The notes beneath the pieces were generated by a model that did not search any database, was not told where the DNA came from, and saw only the letters and a program-made list of their open reading frames with translations. Positions 10,730 through 24,200 of a stretch of 64,000 bases of DNA are shown piece by piece (within the stretch, counting starts at the first letter, position 1; the number at the start of each line of letters is the position of its first letter). Source of the DNA: Karstenula rhodostoma CBS 690.94 (Eukaryota > Ascomycota > Dothideomycetes > Pleosporales > Didymosphaeriaceae); contig MU001506.1 in assembly GCA_010093485.1 (NCBI GenBank), forward strand, positions 868,001 to 932,000. The letters run 5' to 3'. The translations under genes and the position numbers were made by a program.

Positions 10730-12105
10730 TTAGTCCATCTCGTCATCAATCATAGGCTTCTGCTGTCGGTTGTTGTTGCCGCCACGTGCGCCGCCCCGGT
10801 TCACCTGTGCCAGCTTGTGCTCGATCCTGTTCTGCTCGTCTTCCTTCTCCTGTGCGAACCTCGCCTTCTCTTGCTGAACGACCTGGAGGACGGCCTCCAG
10901 ACCGCTCCGCCACATGTCCAGTCTCGATGAGACCTCCCGCCATTGCTTCTCGCCGAACACGCGGTACGTTGACCGGTGGATGAGGAACGTTTGCTTGAGC
11001 TGGCTGAGCTTGCCCTCTACGAGACCGGCGCGGATCACATCGATGACCCACATCTCAACATCCTCGGAAGGAATCTGCAGTGACTTGGCGATATGTGCGT
11101 ATGGCAGCTCGCGGGTCTGTGCTGCCGATGCGGCTATTGAGGCGAGAGTGAGGAGTCGCATCTTGCGGTTGAGGGCACCACCGTCGAGGCCAACCTCATC
11201 AATCCAGCCATCGTGCTCGTCCTTGAAGTCGTTGAAGTCATCCAGCAACTCGGAGTTGAAGATCTCGAGGAGCTGGAAGTATATCGGGTCGGAGTTGCGG
11301 AGCGCCTGCACGGAGTCAAGGCCCGTGAGGTCTTGAAAGTCGAAGTGGCTAGGGTGGATGAGGGCGGACTTGAGGGCGCGGATAGAGAGATCGCGAGCTT
11401 CCTGCGAAGAGACCTGATCCGCACTGAATGTCCGGAGAGCGCGAAGGAGGTATGTGTATGCCTGCTCATCCTCGCCTGCCTCGGCGGCAACGTCGCTCAC
11501 GGCCAGGTACAGTTTGCGGTCGTCGGCCTCCTCCGTCTCCCATTCTTCGAGCCACTGGTCCAACTGCTTAAGTTGTGGCCGTAGGGTTTCGAAGTTCGAC
11601 GTCGCTCGGATGACTCGCAAGATGGCAAGGAGAACGTGAAATCGGAGCTCGGAGTGGTCTGAGGGCAGGGTGTTGAAAACTGTGCTGAGTACCGACAAAG
11701 CAAGACCACCACCGTTCGCGGGCGACGAAGAGATCGGAGCGCTGAGGTGAGCGCAAATCCTGGGAAGGAACATGGGAACGTTCGGCGACTGTCGGACGAG
11801 GTGGATAAGGAGGTTGTATGCTGCTATGAACTCTGCGCGCTGTAGCATCAGTATTGTCCTTCCACACATCATATTTGTGACTCCGTACCCTTCTCTGGTG
11901 CCTGGTTGAGAACCTGGCCGCCCATAACGAGCTTCTTGAGCACCTCATCTTTCTTGTTCTCCTTCAACAGCTCTGCAGTTTCGGCCTGGATCGCTGAACT
12001 TTCATCGCCCTGGGATTTTTTGAGGCTGTCGATGTATTGTGCGAGCTCGTCGGCAAGCTCCTCGAAGGTGCCCTCGATGAGCAGCGTAGTCTTGGGACCG
12101 GGCAT
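10730..12105 (-). CDS. Translation initiation factor eIF3 subunit M
   Basis: Exons 12105-11889 and 11832-10730 encode 439 aa. The 56-nt intron (11833-11888) begins GTACGG and ends GCGCAG; the join reads APEKEFIAAYNLL. eIF3m is part of the eIF3 complex that binds the 40S ribosome during initiation in the cytoplasm. An all-helical N-terminal half is followed by the PCI region (about residues 240-390). It contains NRKMRLLTLASIAASAAQTR, then the winged-helix part IPSEDVEMWVIDVIRAGLVEGK and FGEKQWREVSSRL, both characteristic of eIF3m. The C-terminus has an RGG-like GGARGGNNN segment. The chosen ATG gives MPGPKTTLLIEGTF, matching fungal orthologues; upstream codons in frame look like 5' leader. It is divergent from the coiled-coil gene at 12412 with a 306-nt shared promoter. 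Confidence 0.9.
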
Positions 12106-12411
12106 ATTGATGGTTCGCGTGGGAATATGCCTCGAGGAAGGGAACGGGTGGGAATCACGGTGCGCGCGTTGTCGTAACTTCGTCAAAGGTTGCGCCTGCC
12201 GTGGTGGGTGCGTGCCAAGACTTCAAAATTCAAGGTCACGTGGTGCGGGGCTACTTGCTCTGATTCGACCATGAACTGAACACTTCACATTAAAGATTCC
12301 CAACCTCAAATCTCAAGGACGCTCGAGAAACAATCAGTTCTACTCAGTCACTCACTAACCCTCAGCACTAACCCTCATAATATCAGTGCAAACGTTGGGT
12401 TGAAGGCAGAA
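12106..12411. promoter_or_regulatory. Shared divergent promoter (eIF3m / coiled-coil gene)
   Basis: A 306-nt region between two divergent starts. Nothing else is recognised in it. It presumably holds both core promoters. Confidence 0.4.
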
Positions 12412-13079
12412 ATGGCTCCACCTCACACCAGCAAACAGACCAGCAGCACCACCTCCCAAGCAACTTCTCGCCGTGGAGTACGCCAAGTGAAGAAACTACG
12501 CGTCGATAATTACGAAGAGGAAGTCATCGATGACCACAACGATGCTGACTTAGACATGGACAATGCTGAAGCCGAAGAACTCACTGGAGACCTCCCAACC
12601 GATGCCTCCCAAGACGCCTCCCAGCCCAACGCAGTGCAGCAGCTCTTGAGGGACATGCAAGCCGATGTATGTCCTGCGCACCTATGGGACCGCAAATCTC
12701 CAACCAACACCAAAACCCACCTGGAGCATACTAACAGCGCATAGCAACTCAAGCGCAACGAGCTCCGCAAAAAGGCCGTCTACAAAGCGTATAACACCGC
12801 CCACGCCAGCACGCAGGAAGCTATCACCTCGCACTTTGATGAGCATGAAGCGAAAGCGTAGAGTCTTTCACTGACCCTTGTCTTTCCGGTGTGCTAACGT
12901 GAACGTGCAGCGTCGAGGCCTACGAAGCGCAGATGGCCCGCTTGAAAGACCTGCTCGAGATGAAAGCCGAGATTGAGAGGGCCATGGCGCAGAAGCTGGG
13001 GGAGCTGCGCAAAGACTATGTCTACCACTCCAAGGCGGTTGAGATGGTTGTTCAGCATCGCATGAATCAGCTGAAGTGA
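12412..13079 (+). CDS. Coiled-coil protein, function unknown
   Basis: Three exons, 12412-12666, 12745-12857 and 12911-13079, give 178 aa. The introns (GTATGT..CATAG with CTAAC; GTAGAG..GTGCAG with GCTAAC) both have good branch sites and keep frame. The N-terminal ~75 residues are low-complexity with basic then acidic character (Ser/Thr/Gln-rich, then DDHNDADLDMDNAEAEE). The remainder is charged helix suitable for a coiled coil: LLRDMQADQLKRNELRKK and YEAQMARLKDLLEMKAEI. I do not recognise a family. It resembles small structural subunits of nuclear or kinetochore-type complexes only in general composition, which is not evidence of function. The multi-exon structure with a continuous helix across junctions supports a real gene. 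Confidence 0.6.
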
Positions 13080-13484
13080 GGATGACGCGTCACCTGGGGA
13101 CATATGGAGTGACTGAAGGAGCACACTCTGTTGAGGATTTGATATCATCCGCTATTTACGTTACGTGTTACGGACATGTAATCATCGGGACCATCAACGG
13201 TGTCTATGCGCGAAGAACCCTGAATGACAAGTAGTACAACGGAAAACCAGCAAACATGCACACATGCCATGCACTCAATTCAAACTCAAAGCTCGCTCGC
13301 ATTGGCCTACATACAGGTATCATAAAGTCCCAACAAGAAACAAAAGCTTTTTACTTCCCCATCTACCCGCGCCGAATCTACTCCAAACCCTAATCCACTC
13401 GTACTCATTAGACAGAACGCAAGATCTAGACATCGTCACACACATGATGCGAAAAATTTCCCGACTTGACCTTTCGCCCGCATA
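13080..13484. other. Convergent 3' intergenic region
   Basis: About 400 nt between the ends of two convergent genes. No further feature is seen. Confidence 0.5.
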
Positions 13485-16042
13485 CTACCGCTGATATTCT
13501 GGCAACTGCTCGCTGCCTGGTGCCTCGTTCTGTCCCCGGCTAGGCACTGGCCTCACAGCACTCACGAGGCCCTCGTCGTCGTCATCGAGCATCGGTGCTG
13601 AAGGAGTGAGTGTGAGGCTGTGCATTGCGTCTGTTGGAGGCGCGGAGGGGTGGAGTGATGACGAGGCCTCTTCTGGATCCGTCGGCGGAGCGCTCGCTTC
13701 CATCTGGAGTCTTCTTCGCTGGAGCTCTTGCTTGTCGTCTGTGGGTTGAACGTGCGCCGAGGAAGAAGGAGAGTAATCTGGTACAGCAGCTGGCGAGGGA
13801 GGAGGCAGAGCGGGGAGGTCTTTGGTTGCATTCAAATCATTGGTGGCGGATGGACGCGGATGGGCGGTGTTGGCGCTAGTGGTTGGCGAGGAGCCTGTGG
13901 TGAGTGTCCGGCTGTCATCGTCCGTGACAGTACGTGCTAACGGGCGTGACGAAGAAGCGGTGGCAATTGAGAAAGATGGAGGTGGGTGCGATGAAGGTCC
14001 AGAAGCGGCTACTGAAGACTCCGCCGCGACGTACGGGGGGTGTAGATCTTCATCGTCATCGAGTACAGGTGCTGATGGCGGTATGCCGCGCGGAATTTCA
14101 GATGGGACTGATGGCGCGCCTTCTCCAGGAGGCTGGGAGGGTAGTAGACGTGCTTCTGCCCGTCGTATTCGCTCCTTTTCAGACAGTCCTTCTTCGTTCT
14201 CCGCTTGCGGGACGTAGGGTGCTTGGGAGCTGCCACTGTCGTGATAACCTGGCGCTTCGTCGTAAGCGCCGTCATAGGCATACCGATCGTAGTATTGGCC
14301 GTCTTGGTCATATCCATAGTAGTCATGATCCTGCTGCTCTCCACCTGCTGAAGGTGTTTGTTCGAGCGGTATCTCCTGTACATCCGGCCGGACATCTGTA
14401 GGTTGGGCCTTCCGCTTGCCGTTTCTTTCGCTATCCTTCGTACCGATGACAACCTCGAATAGGCTCGATACTACGCCCTTTTCACGCCGCATCGAGTCCG
14501 TATCAGCGAAGTTGCCACCCCAGGACGAGAAAATACTGCCATTGGCATCTTCAGGTCCCAAACTAGCCATGCCCGAATTCGAGCTCATAGGTACTAGGCC
14601 AGCGGTAGGAATGATCCGGTCCAAACCAGAGAGCTTCCCTTGAATATCGACAACCACTTCGACGAAGTACCTGAAGCTAATCATCGCCCCGGGTACATTG
14701 GAAATGGTAGGGAAAGCCGCGTCTGGTACTCTTACCGCACATTTTACCTCTGCAGTGAGCGTTCTTGGGTCGACAAAGAGCGGCGCAAAAGACTGCGAAA
14801 GATCCTTACGGAATAAATGGCTTGACCCAGCCGAAGAGAGAGACAAGCCACCAAGACCTGTGCGTGATTTGGGATAATAGTCCTCTGATTTAGCTTTGTC
14901 GTTTTTGCTGTTTGGTAAAACGGGCAATGCGGGATGCATATCGACTCTTGCTTGTCTGTAAAGCGTGACGATAATGCCTTTCAGACTCCTCACATGCTTT
15001 GTATGGTGGACCGATATCTTTAAAGCGATGTTATCGCCCCTCAAGAAGCCGCCTTTCGAGAGTTCAATCGTTGCTGTTATGATCTTGCCTTTTACACTTG
15101 TCTGATTGGCGTTTGCCAAGGTGCTATCCAACGCAGTGTTCACTGAGCGTACGCCATATTCTGTACCAGAGGCATTGCCGCTGCTCATCTGGCTTTCAAA
15201 GCTTGTATCGCTGGGCGCCGGGCTCCCCGGGTGGTCGGCTTCTTCGACACCGAGGTTTGCATCTGGTGCGCGTACACTGCGTATTGGCTCTGCACTACCA
15301 CGCATTTGTGAAGTTGCCTCTTGGACCTGCGGCAGTTTTTTCGGAGTCCTTGCTCGACCCCTTTTGGATATAGGCTCTAATGATATCGCCCTGGGCTTTG
15401 GCTCAGGTATGGAGGCAACGTCGATGACATCCATGAAATGGACCTTGGTGTCGCATGACGACACGGGAGATATGGTGGTCGGTTTTGTTAAGCTGGCAGT
15501 CAACATGTATGATATAGTCCCCCGCTCGAACTATTGGCACGCATGAGTAAGAGATCAGGAGCAGGTAGGGGCGGTTGGCTCACGTCTATACTGCTGGGCA
15601 AGCCTTTGGACGGAAACTCCAACTCGAAATTGAAGTGGTACACGCCCTCTCCCAACCTTCCCTCGCCGCATAGAACTGCCTCGTCCTCAAAAAGCGAGAC
15701 GAAACCATTGCCGAAATAGCTCCCGGCCTTCTTGCCTTTTCCTGAGCCCACGGTCGTACTGTAGTTCTTGTAGGCATCGCCGGGCGAGTTCGGGTTTTTG
15801 AACACCTGCGCATAGCCATGCAGCGAGATGACCAGATGCGTAATCCGCAACGGCTTGATGATTTTGACTACGACACTGCCGCTGATGATGTCTCCCGGAG
15901 CATACTGCCGGTGCGGATCGTCTGGCTGGATGTAGAACTCGGTGAAGTTGCGCGTCTTGGACTTGAGAGGCGCGCGGAGTCGAGACAGCAGCGATCTGCC
16001 GGAGACTGAGGGGCTCGAGGTAACGGTCGGACTGGAAGTCAT
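13485..16042 (-). CDS. palF: pH-response arrestin palF/RIM8
   Basis: Exons 16042-15584 and 15530-13485 encode 834 aa. The 53-nt intron (15531-15583, GTGAGC..AATAG) joins SSID to FERGTISYML. PalF/Rim8 is an alpha-arrestin that binds the PalH sensor at the plasma membrane and recruits the ESCRT-linked Pal machinery for alkaline pH signalling to PacC. The arrestin N-domain starts at about residue 27 with TEFYIQPDDPHRQYAPGD, then ITHLVISLHGYAQVFKNPN, both diagnostic of palF. The arrestin C-domain follows (about 190-370), with GGFLRGDNIALKISVHHTK and ISFRYFVEVVVDIQGKL. The remaining ~450 residues are disordered, Pro/Ser-rich, with a Tyr/Asp-rich patch. The protein ends LPEYQR; PxY-type motifs in such tails can recruit Rsp5/NEDD4 ligases in this family. 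Codons upstream of 16042 are in frame but look like leader. Confidence 0.88.
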
Positions 16043-17838
16043 GCTCTGTGGCCCGCAAACATCATGCGGCAACCCGCACCTGGTGTACAGAAGCGGCACG
16101 GTGCAGCCTGCCCAATCGGCGCGTGAATGCGTGCCAAAGTCGCGTGCGATGTAGGCTGGGACGGCAAGGCGGGCGGTTCGTTGCGGCGCAGCACCCGGTG
16201 ATGCGTAGGCGGTGCACGGAGGGCGGGAGCGGAGGCGGCAGGTGCGACGGGCAGCGCGCAGAGGGAGTAGGACGATGGCTTGCAGGCGAGGTTGCTTGAT
16301 GCGCCGCAACGTGGATGGGCGACGGGTGATGGGCAACCGTCTCAGGTCGGCCAGGGGGGTGCACACAGGACGAACGACAAACGCAAACAAGGGAGCACGA
16401 TGTCTAAGCCCAGAGAGGACGCAGTCAGCATTGCGATGCGATAGAAGCGGAGTGGCAATGGAGATGGGTATGTCCCGCAGTGGACCCGCTCTTGGTGGGT
16501 GAATGACCGTTTGGGCAATGGGGGCTATGCTGGCGGCGGCGGCGGGGAACGCGATGTGCGCATGGTGCGCAAACCCTCGCCGTCGACGCGCGAGGGGGAG
16601 CGGTCAAGGTAGCGCAGGCGGCTCTGTTCAACACGCGACCAAAGCATGCAAACGAACGTACCTGAGGGTCGAGAGCGAGGCTCGAGGCTGCCCAGAGGAA
16701 CGATCGGCTCTTGGCCTTGCCAAGTCGATGCAGACCTGACGACCGGGATCGAACCGCTGCAATGGATTGTATGGAATGTGCTGGATGAAACGCGTGGACA
16801 ATCACGAGAGAGGCGTAGCCGTGTCTGGCGAGCACCGGACAAGACAGAAGACAGAACTCAGCGCAGAAAGGCAGTGAGGACGGGACGGCGGCGGTGGGCG
16901 AAAGCTGGGGGAGCACGCTGGATGGACAATGGGGGACGTACTGTGTACGAGACGCGTGGGCCCGTAGGAACCCTGTGCATGGCTCATTGCATGTGGGAAG
17001 GCGCCGGTCTCACCATGACCCAGTTCGTGGATGGCATCCTGTTGCTGCCCAGGGCGGCTCCCAATGAAGCTCCTTGCCCTCGAACGCGCTCAAACTCAAA
17101 TGACATGCGCCGCCCGATGGTGCGTGCCAGTGCGCTCGCTAGACCATCCACACGTCCACTGCGTCTGTTCGGGCAGCCTTCCTCTGGCCAGGGAAGGGAA
17201 GGGATGGGAACCGGTCTCGAACACGCCATTGCTGTTTGGTTGCGCTAGATGGTGACCCATGCGCGCACCGTCAAGCATTCGCCAAGCAGTCTTCCAATGC
17301 TTGTGTTGGCCCACCCTGCGACTGTTTCGGGATGCTTCGTGCCGTCTCCACAACCGACACTAGGGTTCAAAGTGCAACGGACGGCATCGTGCGGTGGCGC
17401 GTCTTGCGCTCATCGTTGCCGTGTGCCTTCGACTACTACACAGTACAATATGAGCAGCGGGTCATGGTTGTGGTAGCTCTTATACTTGCTTGGACACTGA
17501 GTTATCAGGCATCTGATTTCGCGTGCATGCACGCGCCATTGGATGCAAACAAATGCGTGGGCTTGTTTCAGAAAAAGTGCTTCTGAAAATACGGCGGAAC
17601 AGGTTGTAGCAAGACTCTGCCATGTCTGCGAAAAGGCCATGAATTGCCCGCTTTGGGCCTGGTGTCGCGTGCGTTGTTGATTGCTGAGTCATCGACACGT
17701 GGCCGGCGGCCCGGGCGTCTATGACATCGAAGCTGGGCGTGTCTCGCTTCTGGGAGGTTGACGAAGCAACGTCCGCATGTACTTACACAACGAACCTTCG
17801 ACGTCTACTCGTAAGACGGTCGCTTTGATCCAAGAGCG
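16043..17838. promoter_or_regulatory. Long divergent intergenic region (palF / CSC1-like)
   Basis: About 1.8 kb of fairly GC-rich DNA between divergent starts. Many overlapping ORFs occur on both strands, as expected by chance in GC-rich sequence; none shows a domain. It presumably includes long 5' leaders and both promoters. No repeat or RNA gene was recognised. Confidence 0.45.
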
Positions 17839-20521
17839 ATGGACGACTACGACAAGGCGAAGTGCGGCAAACAAAACTACGACGAGTGGGCGGGACTCAG
17901 ACCGAGAGACCTTCGCATCCAGATTTACCTCTCTTTAGCGCTTGGTATAGGCGCTTTTTTGGTCTTTTGTGTAAGTGTCACTGCTTTTCCATATCGGATC
18001 ACCTCTGATTTCGCCCTGCAGTTCCTTCGGCCCCGCTGGAAAGGCCTGTATTCCGCGCGCAAGAAGCAGAACAACCAAGCGACTGCTCTCCCCGAACTCC
18101 CCGACAGTTTCTTTGGATGGATACTACCGCTATGGCGCATAACGGACGAGCAGGTACTGGAGTCGGCTGGATTGGATGCATATGTGGTACGTAACGGGAA
18201 GTCTGCCATGCAATATATTGCTAAGAGACCTGCAGTATCTCGCCTTCTTCAAATTGGCTATTAGGTTCTTCTTCGTCGCGCTATTCTTCGCTCTCGCCGT
18301 CATCAAACCAGTACACGATACGCACAAAGAGATCAAGATCCCGGATGACGTGCATAAGAAGCCTGACAAGCGTGATGATCTGTCAACGCTTGTGGCAATG
18401 GCTTCCGATTACGAAGCATACACCGATTACTTATGGATGTATCTCGTCTTCGCCTACTTTTTTACCGCCTTCTTATTGTACCTTATCGTTTCAGAGACAA
18501 GGAAGATCATCGAGGTGCGACAGAAATACTTGGGCAGCCAGAAGACCATTACAGACCGCACGATCCGCCTTTCGGGCATACCCCTCGAGCTCAGATCGGA
18601 AACAAAGATCAAGGAGTTTATCGAAGATCTTGAGATTGGAACAGTTGAAAGCGTCACCCTATGCAGGAATTGGAAGGAGTTGGATGAGCGCGTGGTGCAA
18701 AGACAGACTGTTTTGAGGAAACTCGAAGAAGCTTGGACTGTGTATCTCGGTAACCGTAGGGTGGAGAGGAGCTTAGAAACCTTACCCCTCGTGCAGCCCC
18801 GGCCTCCAGCGCCTGAAGTACACCACGACGACGATGAGAACGGAAACGAATTCAGTCAACTCTTGAACGACACCGATCGAGACCCCGATTACACTATTCC
18901 TTATTCACGTCCACGCCCAATGGCGAAGATCTGGTTCGGTAGCTTCAAAATGCGTTTCAAGAACGTGGATGCGATCAACTACTACGAAGAAAAGCTGAGG
19001 AGATTGGATGACGACATCAGAGCCTTGCGCAAGAAGGATTTCGAGCCAACACCTTTGGCTTTTGTGACTATGGACAGCGTTCTATCTGCGCAGATGGCCA
19101 TACAAGCAGTCCTAGACCCTTCGCCTCTTCAACTCCTCGCCAACAACAGCCCGGCTCCTCCTGACGTGGTCTGGACCAACACCTACTTATCTCGTGGGAA
19201 AAGAATGCTGCGGGCTTGGTCCATTACCGTCGTGATCGGATTACTCACAGTATTTTGGACGGTCCTATTGGTTCCGATCGCAGGTGCTTTGAACACATGC
19301 GCTATACATGAGGTGCTTCCCGGCTTGGCCGAAGTTCTCAAAGCTCACCCAGTGTTGCAATCTCTGGTCAATACTCAATTGCCCACTTTAGCAGTGACAC
19401 TACTCAACGTCTTAGTCCCTTTTCTTTATGATTGTAAGCCAAGTGAGCTCCACTACTTCGAAATCAGTAGCTGACAAATATAGGGTTGGCGAACCAGCAA
19501 GGAATGATTTCACAAGGAGACGTCGAGCTAAGCGTCATATCCAAAAACTTCTTCTTCACATTCTTCAACTTCTTCTTTGTCTTTACAATCCTCGGGACAG
19601 GTTCGGGTTTCATAGCTCTCCTGGAAAGTTTCAAAGAGAAGCTCCGCGACGCATCCGTTATAGCCAACACTTTGGCGAAATCATTGGCGAAACTTCTTGG
19701 ATTCTATACCAACTTCATCATTCTTCAGGGCTTTGGTCTATTCCCACTGCGTCTCTTGGAGTTCGGTGCCCTCACACTATATCCAATCAATCTGATCGGA
19801 GCGAAAACACCTCGAGGTACGTCATCTGCAACGTGGCTCAATTGTCGTCTAACTGTAGAATATAGACTATGCCGAACTAGTCCAACCGCCAGTGTTCAGC
19901 TATGGTTTCTTTCTGCCACAAACCATTCTCATATTCATCATATGTCTCGTTTACAGCGTACTCCGAGACTCCTGGCAGGTGTTGCTCAGTGGCCTAGCCT
20001 ACTTCATGATTGGCCATTTCGTCCACAAATACCAGCTATTGTATGCGATGGAGCATCGCCAGCACTCGACTGGGAGGGGGTGGACGATGATGTGTGATCG
20101 TGTCATCGTTGGACTGGTCCTCTTTCAGCTCACTCTTGCTGGCCAGCTTGCATTGAAGACTGCTTTCAAGCGCGCTGCTCTCATTGCTCCGCTAGCCGCT
20201 GGAACCCTATGGTTTGCCTATGTTTATGGCAGGACGTATCGACCGTTGATGAAGTTCATCGCATTACGAAGTTTGAAGCAGGCTGAGCATTCGGATCTAG
20301 GAAGAGGTGTCCAAGAGGAAGCGAGTTCGGGAGGCCAACAAACTTTGGACGAAGCTCGTGAGAAAGAGATGCGGTTCGCACATCCGAGTCTGGTCATGAA
20401 GTAAGTGCTTTCCTACTACTCGGTGATCAATACTGACGATTTGCGCTATAGTCTTGATGATGTCTGGATTGCCGACAAGCGAGCTAGGTCTCAAAACAGT
20501 TCTGCTGCCTATAGCGATTAA
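17839..20521 (+). CDS. CSC1/OSCA-type (DUF221, RSN1) calcium-permeable channel
   Basis: Five exons, 17839-18186, 18236-19433, 19484-19816, 19866-20400 and 20452-20521, encode 827 aa. All four introns are 49-51 nt with GTACGT/GTAAGC/GTAAGT donors. The protein is an integral membrane protein with the three-part fungal DUF221 layout. First come N-terminal TM segments, starting IQIYLSLALGIGAFLVFCVSV. Then comes a long cytosolic loop (about residues 190-420) with TDRTIRLSGIPLEL, an RRM-like fold, and LAFVTMDSVLSAQMA. The C-terminal multi-TM channel core includes SITVVIGLLTVFWTVLLVPI, FFFTFFNFFFVFTILGTGS and LAYFMIGHFVHKYQLLYAME. Family members (yeast Csc1, plant OSCA, related to TMEM63) are osmosensitive cation channels of plasma or internal membranes. 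The tail ends in a short polar segment. Length is within the family range. Confidence 0.9.
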
Positions 20522-21206
20522 GGCGGTGAGCGGGTCTCGCTCTTTCCTTTTTCTTTACGATTAGTCAAGTTGGGTAACCTTCGTGTACTTCCTTCTACGT
20601 TTGTGTGGCCCTTTCCACATGCATTCTGACACTTGTTCTCTCTTGTTCTCGCTTGATATTGACGCTATATACCCACCTGCATTTCCTTGATTTGACACGA
20701 TGTTTCGCTTGCCCTCACGGTCACTGGGCCTCACCCTCACCCTTGTATAATAATATTTCGTCATTCAATCCATCACACGCTTGCGTATCTGAGTCGCGAC
20801 CAAAATCCCCTGCTCTGTACAGACACTCAGTGGAAACCTGTAAGCAACCTTGGCCGCCTTCTCGGAGTCTGTGGCTTGCGATTCGATAGATACTATACTG
20901 GCCGACTTTTCTCGATAGCTGTGCATCGTTTGGTTCCTCTCGCTCACAAACTCCTCTCGCGGATTCATTGGCGACCTTGCATCTCCAGTCGGAGGTGCTA
21001 CAACAACGTCTTCTCAGATCTACCTCTCTCGGGGAGTAGCCGGGACAAAATCCACACCAACGCTTTCCTATACCGATCGTTCTCCTGCCTCCGTCGCGTC
21101 GTATTTTGAGTCTCCGCATTGCCACTCTCTAAGTCTGTCTCCGCATCCAACGCCCTCCCCAGCTGGGAGAGTTTATCGTCTTTCCGAACCCACGATTCGT
21201 ACGCTG
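20522..21206. other. Intergenic promoter region
   Basis: About 690 nt upstream of the F-box gene on the same strand. It includes pyrimidine-rich stretches common in fungal promoters. No separate feature is recognised. Confidence 0.45.
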
Positions 21207-24200
21207 ATGGATTCGAAAGAGTCTCGACGAGAAGCTATAGATACCGAGTGTTCGCCGCCAGAACCTGAGACACCAGCGAGCAGTCATGCAGAGGCTTCCT
21301 CGACACCTACCAAACGATCCGACGTTTTGCGCCATGTGTTCCCGCGCTCGCATGTTGCGCGAAACTCGTCTCTCACCTCGGGAATCTCTTCACGTATGGA
21401 GAAGCTGTCACACAGAAGCAGTCCGGCCCTATCCTTGGCCAGGCATTCCAAGCCTCGGGTGGCGTTTCACAAAGCCTTAACCTCGATTTTCAATACGAGC
21501 CCTACAGCGATTACCGCACCAATACCACATAACCCTAATAGTTCGGCCTCATCAAGTATCCGCTCCAGAGCCAACTCAAACTCGCTTCATGGATCTGTGC
21601 CTAGTTTAGAGTTTGTGTCTTCCGGAGCTTTCATATTTAGCGGCCCCAGTCTCAGGTCACAATCTGGCTCCTTCAACAACTCGACACCTCGTCTACCCAG
21701 CCTGAGAGAGGATAGCGAGGACTTCAACATGCTCCGTCGTGCAAATTCCGACACGTTCTCTTCCGATGACATGGTTGTAGGTCTACCAATATCCCATAGG
21801 AAGCATCCAGCTCTAACAATATTCCATCCTTGCAGGCATTCGAAGCGGGTATTCTGGAGCCATAGGTTGAGCGTGGGATCCTTCGAACGATGTCCGACGT
21901 ATTATATGGCTTTGACACACCCAGCCCAATCGAAGAGCTGACTTCGTCATCGTTTGAAGTACTAGCAGAAGTCCATTCATTGGGCGATGAGAGCTTCTTG
22001 GCCCCGATCGCGAACCAGTCGCTTGTTATCAGTGTCCTGGCTGTTAGGGTCATTCCTTACCTTGATCGAGCCAGCCTCAAAGCGTTAAGATCAACTTGCA
22101 AAGCATGGCGTACAGCGATCGACGGCAATAGCCCACCTCCACATACAGCTTCACATGGCCTGCCAAACGAGATCTTACAAAACATCTATAAATACTTGGG
22201 CCCGAGAAGTGTGAGTGGGAAGAGATACCACTAAGATTTGTGCTCATCCAAGCCAGTTCAACGCTGCACGACATGTCTGCCGTCGTTGGATGCGGGCGAG
22301 CCTTGACCGGAAGTTACTGCGCACTATGCTTGAGCGAGGTGGCTGGTTGGATTGTACGGAGAACCTTCAGGTGAGTCGTTGTAATTTGTACACCATATAT
22401 AAGACTCTCTGCTCATCCCTTGTTTTTTCAGACAGCCAATCTTGCGGAAGATCAGTCATCCCCTACCATTACGAGCGAACCGTGGTCTCTCAGCCGCATG
22501 TTGTCTCGCGAATGTTCTCTGAGTTTTGAGTGGACTGGAAGCGGAGTTCCTACGAAGAATCGGCAAAACTCTGGTGTCTTCGCGGAAGTCTCCCATACAG
22601 ACTTCACAGACCTTGCCGGTGGCCACTCAGGATCTGAAGCACGGGGCAGTGGAGGACTGAATTTCACCACCAGCATTTGCGGACAGTACTTGCTTGTAGG
22701 CCGCGAAACGATCATCTACGTGTATCATATAGAGGGCAGCAGCCTTGTACCTGCGACCAGCATCATTTGTCCTCGAAGGGTTCTGGCAATGAGCATGGAT
22801 GTATCCTCCGGTAGGTATGCGGTGGCCGCCTTGCTCGAAGGGCGAATGGGTATGGTCTGTGAATTGCGATTCAGACAAGGACTAAGCGACGACCCTCCTG
22901 TGGAGATTCTGGTGAGGCGAAACAACCGTTCATATCAGGCCATGGTAAGGGGCGCTTCTATTCTCTCTAGCCAAACAGACGACTTCGCAACTGGCATAGA
23001 TGCTGCTGGTCGACAATCAAGAGTTGCCGCGTATTCGGATTCACAAACAACCTACATTGAGTCGATTTACGTAAAGTCGAATCATCAAGCAACGTCACTT
23101 CATGCAATGCATGACCAACGGACGTATGCGCAAAATTACATCAACCATACCTCGAACCTAAATCTCCAAGGGCCGCGTCATAATATTTCGCCCACAGGCG
23201 TATCGGACTATGAACAGGCCAGTTGCACGCTACCGGTTGAGGATGGCACTTCTACGTTCTACCGCCATCTCTGTTCTGAGGACGACCCTCCCCGTAGTAG
23301 TAAGCATCCTCCATCTCGCTCAACCGATACAAACTACTCTCAAATTGGCATAACGAAGAATTGGCTGCCTCGTACTGACATACTCCAGTCTCTATCTGTC
23401 CCCAGCGTCGTTGCGTCGCATTCGGTGGGTCCACCAAGCATACTCACTGTATACGCGTGCTCACTGTATCCCCCACACGTAGGCTGCGCGGCTGGTATAG
23501 AGCTGCATTGGATCGACGCTCTTTCTGAGCAAAGTTTGAGCCGTTGGTTCCCGCTTACTGCGCCTTCTGACTATCTGCACTTCCTCGCTCCGCGTCCCGG
23601 CTTCGAGTCTGCGAAGAAACTGCGGCTCATCTCCAGCGCTGCTCACCCCAACGACAAGCCAGGCATAACTGGCAAGTTCTTCTTCGGTGGGCATCTGCAA
23701 ATTTGGGAGAGATACAAACTTATTGTTGCATTAGGGCATCCTAATGTCAGCTCTTTTTGGGGTTCTTTTGGATTTGAAAACCACCCGCGAAGACTTGGCT
23801 CGCCCAATATCGACCATTATCATGCCGTGCCGCTGAGCGATGGCCACCATGTTCTCTTCATTGATTCAAAAACCGAAAAACTCTTCTTGGGCTGCGATGC
23901 ACCTCTGGGCGGCCCGATAAAACTTCTTCGAAAAGTGATGTTCCTACCGCTGTTAGCAGGCAATCAGGCACCGCGTCTATATACCGCCGCTTTCGACATG
24001 TCATTCGGTGCGCGGGTTGTTGTGGTCTTTGGAGACACTTTAGTCCTCTACAGTATCCCACCTGATGTGTGCAAACTGTCTCGCACAGAGCAGAAAGCGG
24101 ATAGCTGGGACGTATACACGGCGTTGCCTTTCGCGAATGAAGGACGTACCGAGGATCACTGGCTAAACTGGTGGGATGAGCCGTCGTCTTCTGCAAGGGT

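Noticed and set aside
16043..16390. In-frame extension upstream of palF
   Set aside because: It lacks similarity to palF N-termini and is Arg/Pro-rich leader-like sequence; the ATG at 16042 fits the family.
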